A DNA stretch of 11,646 bases from Thermoplasmata archaeon (lineage in GTDB: Archaea; Thermoplasmatota; Thermoplasmata; SG8-5; JAGLSY01), in assembly GCA_023137005.1 (NCBI GenBank), contig JAGLQE010000209.1, positions 1 to 11,646 on the forward strand, given 5' to 3'. Positions 6,602 through 11,646 of this stretch are shown one piece after another (within the stretch, counting starts at the first letter, position 1; every line of letters begins with the position of its first letter). The notes under the pieces were generated by a model. It was not told the origin of the DNA, did no database searches, and saw only the letters and a program-made list of their open reading frames with translations. Both the position numbers and the translations under genes were made by a program.

Positions 6602-6628
6602 AGGAGTCAAGAGGGATCAAGAGGGAAC
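6599..6628. repeat. Three 10-bp direct repeats beside the GTPase promoter
   Basis: AAGAGGAGTC (6599-6608), AAGAGGGATC (6609-6618) and AAGAGGGAAC (6619-6628) follow each other without a gap. They lie directly upstream of the minus-strand TATA-like box and in the 3' flank of the next gene. The 10-bp period places each copy on the same helix face. Confidence 0.55.
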
Positions 6629-6636
6629 CGTGAGAA

Positions 6637-7374
6637 TTACAAGGCATCTGATAGGAACAGGGACATCTCTCGAACAGCAGCACCCATATTCTCCAGATTG
6701 TCAAAATCCGTCAATATCCGAAGGTCAGGATCATCCATCTGGGCCTTCACATTCTCTATCAATAGTGGTATGGCCCTTGTCAGCTCGTCCACCAGAGTTA
6801 TGGTCGCGGTCCTGGAGCTCCTGGAAAGCGGATTGAGATCCACAACGATGGTCTTCTTCCCCATATCCACCAGTGCCTTGGCCCGGTCCCCATCCTCCAG
6901 AGGTACGAGGATCACGTCCGCAGAATAAATACCCTCATCACAGCACAATGCCCTGGCATGGTCTATCCCGGGTATCTCCCTATCTGGCTTGGCCCCAAGA
7001 ATATTCTTCGCACCCCTATCCTCCAGGAATTGAGTGAGCTTCCGGATCCGATCATCCGTCCTGTAAAAGAGATTGATCTCTAGAGGAGCATTTAACAATT
7101 CAGAAAGTTGTATGATCCAGGGGGCGGCAAGGACCGCGGTATTGCCATTGACGGATATGACTGGCCTTTCTGCCTGAACAAGAAGGGCGGCGGCGGCTAT
7201 GGAAGCTATCTGGGCGGATGGCAGGGTCTTCTCTCCCATCATATAATCAAAGGCTTCTCCTCTGCCATGGGCGATGGCACCGGCCTCGGCGACCAATCCA
7301 TCTCTTATTCCATCCAGTATCAATTCCCTTTTCCTGAGGGATTCGTATCTGGGATGTGACTTGGGCACGACCAT
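6637..7374 (-). CDS. 4-phosphopantoate-beta-alanine ligase (phosphopantothenate synthetase), archaeal CoA pathway
   Basis: The 245-residue protein matches the archaeal phosphopantothenate synthetase family in full length. It opens with PKSHPRYESLRKRE and has the conserved VNGNTAVLAAPWI and EINLFYRTDDRI segments. It also has HARALCCDEGIYSADVILVP-type and GKKTIVVDLNPLSRSS-type blocks, and the family's ending. The enzyme condenses 4-phosphopantoate with beta-alanine using ATP, giving 4'-phosphopantothenate. With pantoate kinase it replaces the bacterial PanC/PanK route to coenzyme A. It is cytosolic and normally dimeric. The start is ATG at 7374. No Shine-Dalgarno is visible, and a TATA-like AATATTATAA about 25-30 bp upstream suggests a leaderless or nearly leaderless transcript. 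Pantoate kinase is not in the window. It is divergent from the dnaG leader. Confidence 0.95.
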   Translation of the reverse strand: MVVPKSHPRYESLRKRELILDGIRDGLVAEAGAIAHGRGEAFDYMMGEKTLPSAQIASIAAAALLVQAERPVISVNGNTAVLAAPWIIQLSELLNAPLEINLFYRTDDRIRKLTQFLEDRGAKNILGAKPDREIPGIDHARALCCDEGIYSADVILVPLEDGDRAKALVDMGKKTIVVDLNPLSRSSRTATITLVDELTRAIPLLIENVKAQMDDPDLRILTDFDNLENMGAAVREMSLFLSDAL

Positions 7375-7397
7375 ATGATAGATATATTGAATTCTAA

Positions 7398-7407
7398 TGT
7401 TATAATA
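7398..7407 (-). promoter_or_regulatory. TATA-like box of the phosphopantothenate synthetase gene
   Basis: AATATTATAA on the minus strand is centred about 28 bp before the ATG at 7374, so transcription would begin at or within a few bases of the start codon. Confidence 0.4.
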
Positions 7408-7419
7408 TTACCGAATAGA

Positions 7420-7427
7420 TTTAAATA
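7420..7427 (+). promoter_or_regulatory. TATA box of the dnaG leader transcript
   Basis: TTTAAATA matches the archaeal TATA consensus TTTAWATA on the plus strand and predicts a start near 7450. If this drives dnaG, the leader is about 340 nt long. Confidence 0.5.
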
Positions 7428-7449
7428 CAAGTTCGGCTAATATGTTGTT

Positions 7450-7667
7450 AGCAAATTCACAAAAAGAAATACAAGGCAAGGTTTGCTCATTTCACGAATT
7501 CACATTCACGATTACGAGAATTGAGATGGGATCAATTCAGCATAATATGGGAGATGGAGAGGGGAAGGACCCCTACCCCCCAAGCAATGCTGATACAGCA
7601 AGCCAGTGTTTCTTTTTGTAGAGCAATTCAGAATGAAAAATAAATGAAAAAAGGAGAAATCAATTGG
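7450..7667 (+). other. Non-coding dnaG leader segment with hairpins and a T-rich tract
   Basis: Visible structure includes a 7-bp hairpin GAATTGA / TCAATTC (7518-7524 / 7532-7538), a G-rich/C-rich pair AGGGG / CCCCT around 7560-7573, and TGCTG / CAGCA (7588-7592 / 7596-7600) with an ATA loop. A TTTCTTTTTGT tract follows at about 7609-7619. That order resembles a terminator or the end of a small RNA, about 170 nt after the TATA box. I do not recognise an RNA family and see no convincing ORF here. Confidence 0.35.
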
Positions 7668-7786
7668 ATGCGAGAACGAAGTGATTGTTTTCAACAGCTC
7701 GAAACGAAAGTTGAGAGGTGCGGAAAGCGAGAACGAAGTGATTGCTTTTAAGATTTCGAAACAAATAAAAATAAAAAGGAGAAATT
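7638..7786 (+). repeat. Duplicated leader units upstream of dnaG
   Basis: Two direct repeats interlock. An A-rich ribosome-binding block of 23 bp (7638-7660 and 7764-7786, 20 identities) contains AAAAAGGAGAAAT in both copies. A 36-bp block (7670-7705 and 7727-7762, about 30 identities) starts with an identical 18-mer, GCGAGAACGAAGTGATTG. The 57-bp period of the second repeat is a multiple of three. Confidence 0.8.
7668..7751 (+). CDS. Possible 27-residue leader peptide with internal repeat RERSDCF
   Basis: An ATG at 7668 opens 27 codons ending in TAA. GGAG at 7653-7656 lies 11 bases upstream, which is rather long spacing. The peptide starts MRERSDCF and ends RERSDCF. The two copies come from the 57-bp direct repeat, so the duplication kept the reading frame. 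The peptide is very polar, with three cysteines and no membrane segment. It ends 39 bases before dnaG, whose own GGAG box is a copy of the one serving this ORF. It could be an upstream ORF controlling dnaG translation, or the repeats may act as DNA or RNA and the frame be chance. I do not recognise it. Confidence 0.35.
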   Translation: MRERSDCFQQLETKVERCGKRERSDCF

Positions 7787-7790
7787 AGAT

Positions 7791-9071
7791 ATGATGTTAG
7801 ACCCAAGTACAACAAAATACCAGATAAGGATCAAGATTCATGCAGACGGCGTGGTAGAGAAACCAGATGTCGTCGGTGCAATATTTGGACAGACAGAGGG
7901 CCTTTTGGGCGAAGAACTCGACCTGAGAGACCTGCAGAAGAGCGGAAGGATCGGAAGAATAGAAGTGGATATCAACTCCAAACAGGGAAAGGCAGATGGA
8001 GAGGTAATAATCCCATCCAGCCTGGACCAGGTGGAGACCTCGATCATGGCTTCCGCATTGGAGACCATTGACAGGATAGGACCATGCAAGGCCAAGATGA
8101 CCGTGCTGTCCATCGATGATGTCAGGGTGACCAAGAGGAATACGATAGTGGAGAGAGCGAAGGAGTTACTGGCAGGAATAATCGAGGATTCAAAGGACAC
8201 AAGCACGAACCTCGCAGACTCGGTCAGGGAATCCGTGCAGATCCACGAGATCCTCACCTATGGGCCAGATAGATGCCCGGCAGGACCGAATGTTTCCACA
8301 TCCGATGCAATAATCGTGGTTGAAGGCAGGAACGATGTCACCAACCTTCTGAAGGCAGGCATCAAACATGCCATCGCTGTCGAGGGGACCAATGTGCCCA
8401 ATACGATCAAGGAGATATCAACAGAGAGAGTTGTCACCGCCTTCGTTGACGGAGACCGTGGTGGAGAACTCGTGCTCAGAGAGCTCATACAGGTAGCAGA
8501 GGTTGACTTTATCGCCAGAGCACCCAATGGGAAAGAGGTCGAGGAACTTACCAGCAAGCAGATAATGAAGGCCCTGAGGAACAAGGTTCCGGCAGAGCAG
8601 TTCATGGAGATGACAGGTATAGACTCCAATGGAAGGAAGAAATCAGGTCAGACACCACCCTCATCACCACCTTCCAGAAGTTCGACCCAGAAGAAGAGCT
8701 CACCGAAGGATATGAAGAAGGGCAAGGTAGCCGCTCCGGCCAAGCCAGCCAAACCATCCAAGCCAGAGAACAAGCTCAATGACAAGCAGGCGGACCTGAA
8801 GAAGTCATTCAATGAGATAGCGGGTTCCAACAAGGCAAGGATCATCGGGCCAAAGAACAATCTATTGGCCGAGATACTCATCAAGGATCTGGCCGAGACC
8901 CTGAAGACCGGAAAGGACATAGAAACGGTCATCTTCGATGGTATTATAACTCAGAGGATCATTGATATTGCAAGCGAGCAGAAGATCAAGACAATAGTCG
9001 CAACCAAGATAGGCAATGTTTCAAAGCAGCCAGCCAATCTTACAATATTGACCAAAGCAGACCTCACCTAG
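7791..9071 (+). CDS. dnaG: DnaG-type primase, archaeal (TOPRIM), exosome-associated family
   Basis: The 426-residue protein is archaeal DnaG. An N-terminal conserved domain (about 1-165, TKYQIRIKIHADGVVEKPDVVGAIFGQTEG-type opening) precedes a TOPRIM domain with catalytic E178 in VVEGRND and D220/D222 in VDGDRGG. It has no N-terminal zinc finger or helicase-binding domain of bacterial DnaG, as expected. Residues about 283-345 are a Pro/Lys/Ser-rich linker. The C-terminal small domain (about 347-426, with FDGIITQRIIDIA) is the one archaeal DnaG proteins share. The family makes short RNA primers in vitro and is a stable subunit of the archaeal exosome, recruiting poly(A)-rich RNA. The start ATG has AAGGAG nine bases upstream. 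A LonB-like ATPase gene follows after 19 bases and is probably cotranscribed. Confidence 0.97.
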   Translation: MMLDPSTTKYQIRIKIHADGVVEKPDVVGAIFGQTEGLLGEELDLRDLQKSGRIGRIEVDINSKQGKADGEVIIPSSLDQVETSIMASALETIDRIGPCKAKMTVLSIDDVRVTKRNTIVERAKELLAGIIEDSKDTSTNLADSVRESVQIHEILTYGPDRCPAGPNVSTSDAIIVVEGRNDVTNLLKAGIKHAIAVEGTNVPNTIKEISTERVVTAFVDGDRGGELVLRELIQVAEVDFIARAPNGKEVEELTSKQIMKALRNKVPAEQFMEMTGIDSNGRKKSGQTPPSSPPSRSSTQKKSSPKDMKKGKVAAPAKPAKPSKPENKLNDKQADLKKSFNEIAGSNKARIIGPKNNLLAEILIKDLAETLKTGKDIETVIFDGIITQRIIDIASEQKIKTIVATKIGNVSKQPANLTILTKADLT

Positions 9072-9090
9072 TATAATGTAGTGAAGTGAT

Positions 9091-10641
9091 ATGATAGAGC
9101 CGGGAGAAGAGCAAGACGAGAAGACACCTGACGTGATATCCAATGGACCCATTGTCAAGGATATTCGGTCCACCGCAGACATAGTCATACCCAAGGATCC
9201 CCTGAAGAGGGTGATCGGACAACCCGAGGCTGTGGAGCTGGCGGAGATAGCGGCCAAACAGAGGCGTCACCTTCTTCTCGTCGGACCTCCTGGAACAGGA
9301 AAGTCAATGATCGCACAGGCACTGGCCCTTCATCTACGCCGGCCCATGGAGGAGATCAGGGTGGTCCACAACCCGGAAAACCCTGAACGCCCTCTCATAC
9401 AGGTAAGGGCACGGGATACAGTAGAGAATGAGACCGTGATCGAGGATAAAGTGGAGGGTGAGATAATCGACCCGAAGGCCGCTCCGGTCAGTGTGGCTGA
9501 GAAGTTGGGGTACAAATGCTCCAACTGCGGAACCTATTCCTCACCAAAGGATTTCTTCTGTCCCAAATGCTCGGATACCAAGGTAACTGGCATGTCCCAC
9601 TCGGACAAGAGGTTCGGGGACATTGTCGGCCTTGTGGGTGCTGCGGCATTCAAGGGCCTGGAAGCCAGTGAAAGGATCACCATGACCCGTAAAAGATACG
9701 GAAAAGAGGAGATCGTGGTATACGAAAGGGCTGGCGACATGATCAATGTACTGGACCAGGAGACCCTGGAGAATAGAAGGGCGATGGAAAAGGTCAGCCC
9801 ATCAAAGAAGCTGGTTCGCCTCAATCGAAATCCATTTGTTCTTTCGACCGGAGCCACTGAGACCGAGCTTCTGGGAGATGTAAGACATGACCCATATGGT
9901 TCCCATCCACAGCTTGGCACACCTCCTTATGAGAGGGTGGTCGCAGGGGCCATTCACGAAGCCCATGAGGGTGTTCTTTTCATAGACGAGCTACCACATC
10001 TTGGACATCTCCAGAGGTACATTCTCACGGCAATGCAGGAGAAGAGATTCCCCATCAATGGCCGGAACCCACAGAGTGCGGGTGCCAGTGTCAAGGTGGT
10101 CAATGTACCATGTGATTTCATTTTCGTCGGAGCATGCAATATCCAGGACCTGGAATACATACTGTCACCACTGAGATCCAGAATAATCGGATCAGGATAC
10201 GAGGTCCTTGTGGAAAATACCATGGAGAATACCGAGGAAAACCGTGAACTTCTGATGCAGTTCATTGCACAGGAGATATACATGGACACGAGGATACCTC
10301 ATGCAGACCTGGAAGCCATCAATGAGATCATAGATGAGGCGGAAAGGCGTGCTCTGAAATATGATAAAAAAGAGGATTCCCTCACCCTCCGGCTGAGAGA
10401 GCTGGGCGGCCTGATAAGAAGTGCGGGAGATATAGCCACCTCCGAAAAAGCAGAAATGATCAATAAGGACCATATCAAACTGGCACTCAAGAGGAGCAAG
10501 CCAGTGGAAGAGCAGATCCACGAAAAGTATGGATCCTATGAAAAGGGCGTTGCCAGGGACATGAGCGCGGCCCAGAGGAGCAAGAGCCCGTATCACTACT
10601 GGAACGAGCACCAGTACGATGATAAGATAGGGTATGGCTAG
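9091..10641 (+). CDS. LonB-like AAA+ ATPase with zinc-ribbon insert and no protease domain
   Basis: The 516-residue protein aligns with the AAA+ part of archaeal LonB (COG1067-like). It has the VIGQPEAVE entry motif, Walker A GPPGTGKS (65-72), VHNPENPERPLI (92-103), Walker B VLFIDE (295-300), sensor-1 Asn350, Arg finger in SPLRSRI (359-365), and sensor-2 region LGGLIRSAGD (438-447). Between Walker A and B, where typical LonB has membrane helices, it carries a zinc ribbon (C143, C146, C157, C160). I see no hydrophobic membrane span. It ends about 45 residues after the helical domain with a tail rich in Tyr/His, so the S16 Ser-Lys protease domain is entirely absent. No separate protease ORF is nearby. 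GTGA six bases before the ATG supports the start. It lies 19 bp behind dnaG. It should be a cytosolic unfoldase or remodelling ATPase; its substrate is unknown. Confidence 0.85.
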   Translation: MIEPGEEQDEKTPDVISNGPIVKDIRSTADIVIPKDPLKRVIGQPEAVELAEIAAKQRRHLLLVGPPGTGKSMIAQALALHLRRPMEEIRVVHNPENPERPLIQVRARDTVENETVIEDKVEGEIIDPKAAPVSVAEKLGYKCSNCGTYSSPKDFFCPKCSDTKVTGMSHSDKRFGDIVGLVGAAAFKGLEASERITMTRKRYGKEEIVVYERAGDMINVLDQETLENRRAMEKVSPSKKLVRLNRNPFVLSTGATETELLGDVRHDPYGSHPQLGTPPYERVVAGAIHEAHEGVLFIDELPHLGHLQRYILTAMQEKRFPINGRNPQSAGASVKVVNVPCDFIFVGACNIQDLEYILSPLRSRIIGSGYEVLVENTMENTEENRELLMQFIAQEIYMDTRIPHADLEAINEIIDEAERRALKYDKKEDSLTLRLRELGGLIRSAGDIATSEKAEMINKDHIKLALKRSKPVEEQIHEKYGSYEKGVARDMSAAQRSKSPYHYWNEHQYDDKIGYG

Positions 10642-10660
10642 AACATTAAGCTCTCTGATT

Positions 10661-11161
10661 TTATATCTCTCTCTCCATCAAATAAGCATCTTCTCCATCT
10701 TGATAGAATTGTTTTTGCATACCAGTAGTTTCATATCCTCTATCCAGATAGAACTTCTGTGCCTTTACATTGGACATCCGGACCTCCAGTGCCAGCACCT
10801 TTTTTCCCATTGTCCTGCATCTTATAAGGAACTCGTCCAGGATAAGACTGCCATATCCTTTCCCGCGCTCACCATCCACGACCCCCATGATGAGGATCCT
10901 GGCCTTTTCAGCGCTTACGAGATTTCCCAGGACGAAACCCAGTATCCGACCCCCATCCTCCAGGACGAGAAATCCCTCTGGCCAGTGCTTGTGAAGGAGG
11001 AAATAGAAATCAGGAGGGTTCACCTGATCGAACATATGAGCTACCTGGAACATTATCTGGTCCATGTCGGCCATCTGGAAGGGGCGCAGGGTGGGCATCG
11101 CCCAGGTATTGGCCAATGGGCATTTAGGTTTTGGGTTTTGAATCAAACTCTTTACCTGCAT
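10661..11161 (-). CDS. GNAT-family N-acetyltransferase, RimI-like
   Basis: This is a GNAT acetyltransferase that uses acetyl-CoA. Motif A is GVVDGERGKGYGSLIL, with the R-x-x-G-x-G/A pyrophosphate loop at residues 99-104 (RGKGYG). It is followed by LEVRMSNVKAQKFYLDRGY (about 125-143), the RimI-type motif B that favours protein N-terminal acetylation; the substrate is not proven. The start is uncertain. The longest frame begins ATG at 11161 (166 residues). A TTG at 11146 has AGGT seven bases upstream. An ATG at 11098 begins MPTLRPFQMAD, which is where most family members start, but it lacks a ribosome-binding site. It converges with the LonB-like gene, 19 bp apart. Its promoter region contains AAATGCG inverted repeats. 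Confidence 0.9.
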   Translation of the reverse strand: MQVKSLIQNPKPKCPLANTWAMPTLRPFQMADMDQIMFQVAHMFDQVNPPDFYFLLHKHWPEGFLVLEDGGRILGFVLGNLVSAEKARILIMGVVDGERGKGYGSLILDEFLIRCRTMGKKVLALEVRMSNVKAQKFYLDRGYETTGMQKQFYQDGEDAYLMEREI

Positions 11162-11181
11162 CTAATTAAACTCGTTTGATT

Positions 11182-11223
11182 ATGTAAATGCGTCCATATC
11201 ACAGATAAAATGCGCATTTACAT
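11182..11223. promoter_or_regulatory. Operator-like inverted repeats in the GNAT promoter
   Basis: ATGTAAATGCG (11182-11192) and CGCATTTACAT (11213-11223) are perfect 11-bp inverted repeats separated by 20 bp. The right arm overlaps a second perfect palindrome AAATGCGCATTT (11208-11219), giving three AAATGCG half-sites. A TATA-like TTTTATCT for the minus-strand gene (11203-11210) sits between the arms, so a bound protein would block or guide initiation. Confidence 0.55.
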
Positions 11224-11280
11224 GCCTTTACGTTTAGGGTTGTGTAGTTGGAGTACTTTCACCCACCCCCCCAACACCGG

Positions 11281-11288
11281 TTTATATA
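11281..11288 (+). promoter_or_regulatory. Strong TATA box of the 32-residue small gene
   Basis: TTTATATA is an exact archaeal TATA consensus, preceded by ACCGG where the BRE lies. It predicts a start near 11310, about 12 nt before the small ORF. Confidence 0.7.
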
Positions 11289-11322
11289 CTCTGCTGGTGA
11301 TAGGGTGATTGAGGTTACCAAG

Positions 11323-11421
11323 ATGACTGAAGCAATGGAAATAGAAGACTGCAGCTGGAGAGAAGTATACTATCTCAATGGCTGCCATGACCAGCTCGAA
11401 TACGACATCGAACTGGAATGA
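11323..11421 (+). CDS. Small acidic protein of 32 residues, unrecognised
   Basis: An ATG with GAGGT seven to eight bases upstream opens 32 codons ending in TGA. A consensus TATA box lies about 40 bp upstream and a hairpin/T-tract terminator 33 bp downstream, so this is a complete, self-contained transcription unit. The peptide is strongly acidic (ten Asp/Glu, one Arg, no Lys). It has two cysteines (C10 and C21) and aromatic residues in between: DCSWREVYYLNGCHD. There is no signal peptide or membrane segment. The C/C/H content could allow metal binding or a disulfide, but nothing proves it. It shares the pattern YYLxxC with the next small ORF. It could instead be a leader peptide or the coding part of a small RNA. 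Confidence 0.55.
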   Translation: MTEAMEIEDCSWREVYYLNGCHDQLEYDIELE

Positions 11422-11453
11422 TAACGATCAAATCCATCCTATATATTCAAGAC

Positions 11454-11492
11454 TGGCCGGGGCATCCCACCCGGCCAATCGCCCTTTTTTTT
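11454..11492 (+). terminator. Hairpin plus T-tract terminator of the small gene
   Basis: TGGCCGGG (11454-11461) and CCCGGCCA (11470-11477) form a perfect 8-bp stem with an 8-nt loop, followed after 7 bases by eight T residues (11485-11492). It resembles an intrinsic terminator. Archaea stop mainly on T-tracts, which are present as well. Confidence 0.7.
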
Positions 11493-11524
11493 CTAAATGT
11501 GATCTTACCCATAGAACCTACGCA

Positions 11525-11534
11525 TTTATTTTAT
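11525..11534 (+). promoter_or_regulatory. TATA-like box of the second small ORF
   Basis: TTTATTTTAT, preceded by CGCA, predicts a start near 11555, just at the segment shared with the GNAT upstream region. Confidence 0.4.
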
Positions 11535-11554
11535 CAACCGTGTACTGAACATAA

Positions 11555-11574
11555 GCAGGTAAAGAGGTTGATTC
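11555..11574. repeat. 20-bp inverted copy of the GNAT upstream segment
   Basis: The 20 bases at 11555-11574 (starting GCAGGTAAAGAG) recur with one mismatch, in inverse orientation, at 11140-11159. The similarity extends weakly upstream on both sides to a shared ACGCATTTA, with nearly the same spacing (54 versus 55 bases from that motif to the end of the repeat). In the left copy the segment encodes the first residues of the longest GNAT frame; in the right copy it is the leader of the small ORF. Confidence 0.75.
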
Positions 11575-11577
11575 GAG

Positions 11578-11640
11578 ATGCGAAGAACTAACAGAGCATA
11601 TGATAGCAAGGCATATTATCTGCGAACATGCCCCGCCTGA
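11578..11640 (+). CDS. Possible 20-residue small ORF, related to the preceding one
   Basis: An ATG at 11578 with GAGGT nine bases upstream opens 20 codons ending in TGA just before the window edge. A TATA-like box lies about 45 bp upstream. The peptide is basic and contains AYYLRTC, comparable with VYYLNGC in the 32-residue protein 255 bp upstream. It is too short to trust alone. It could be a true small protein, a leader peptide for a gene beyond the window, or a decayed start of a larger gene. In another frame the leader resembles the GNAT N-terminus (VKRLI versus VKSLI). Confidence 0.3.
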   Translation: MRRTNRAYDSKAYYLRTCPA

Positions 11641-11646
11641 AGAAAA

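Noticed and set aside
7668..7762. CRISPR-like repeat pair
   Set aside because: Only two imperfect copies occur at a 57-bp period, with a short spacer and no cas genes or further units.
9091..10641. Complete LonB protease
   Set aside because: The frame stops with no Ser-Lys protease domain, and the downstream plus strand contains only the antisense of the GNAT gene, so a frameshifted protease domain is not seen either.

Overview
The window looks like an archaeal chromosome segment, most likely a euryarchaeote of the Thermoplasmata or a close relative. The evidence is an archaeal-type DnaG primase, the archaeal CoA enzyme 4-phosphopantoate-beta-alanine ligase, a LonB-class AAA+ ATPase, a short archaeal-type S-adenosylhomocysteine hydrolase, a Ras-like small GTPase, TATA-box promoters, and TTG starts next to GGAGG/GGTG ribosome-binding sites. 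The lineage is inferred from gene content. No rRNA, tRNA, CRISPR array or recognisable transposase is present.

Layout. From 1 to 2646, minus strand, lies a tight cluster ahcY - HAD phosphatase (MtnX-like) - PfkB sugar/nucleoside kinase. The kinase runs off the left edge. The cluster fits disposal of S-adenosylhomocysteine and recycling of the nucleoside released. From 2647 to 3321 is a 675-bp gap full of secondary structure: a leader hairpin that buries the ahcY start codon, a separate hairpin at 2762-2828, and about 390 nt of dense stem-loops on the plus strand running up to the next gene. From 3322 to 5604 (+) is a 760-residue coiled-coil / GLPVG-repeat / TPR protein. It converges with a Ras-like GTPase (5642-6535, -) and, behind it, the 4-phosphopantoate-beta-alanine ligase (6637-7374, -).

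From 7375 to 7790 is a leader region with a TATA box, hairpins, a T-tract and a repeat-built 27-codon ORF, leading into dnaG (7791-9071, +). Nineteen bases later comes a LonB-like AAA+ ATPase (9091-10641, +). It carries a zinc-ribbon insert and has no protease domain. A GNAT acetyltransferase (10661-11161, -) converges on it. The right end holds a self-contained small-gene unit: TATA box, a 32-residue acidic peptide and a hairpin/T-tract terminator. After it comes a second promoter with a 20-residue ORF, whose upstream DNA is an inverted, diverged copy of the GNAT promoter region.

The protein genes are mostly housekeeping. The undescribed material is mainly in the non-coding DNA and small ORFs: the structured RNA at 2912-3300, the ahcY leader, the paired small ORFs at 11323-11640, and the protease-less LonB relative coupled to dnaG.
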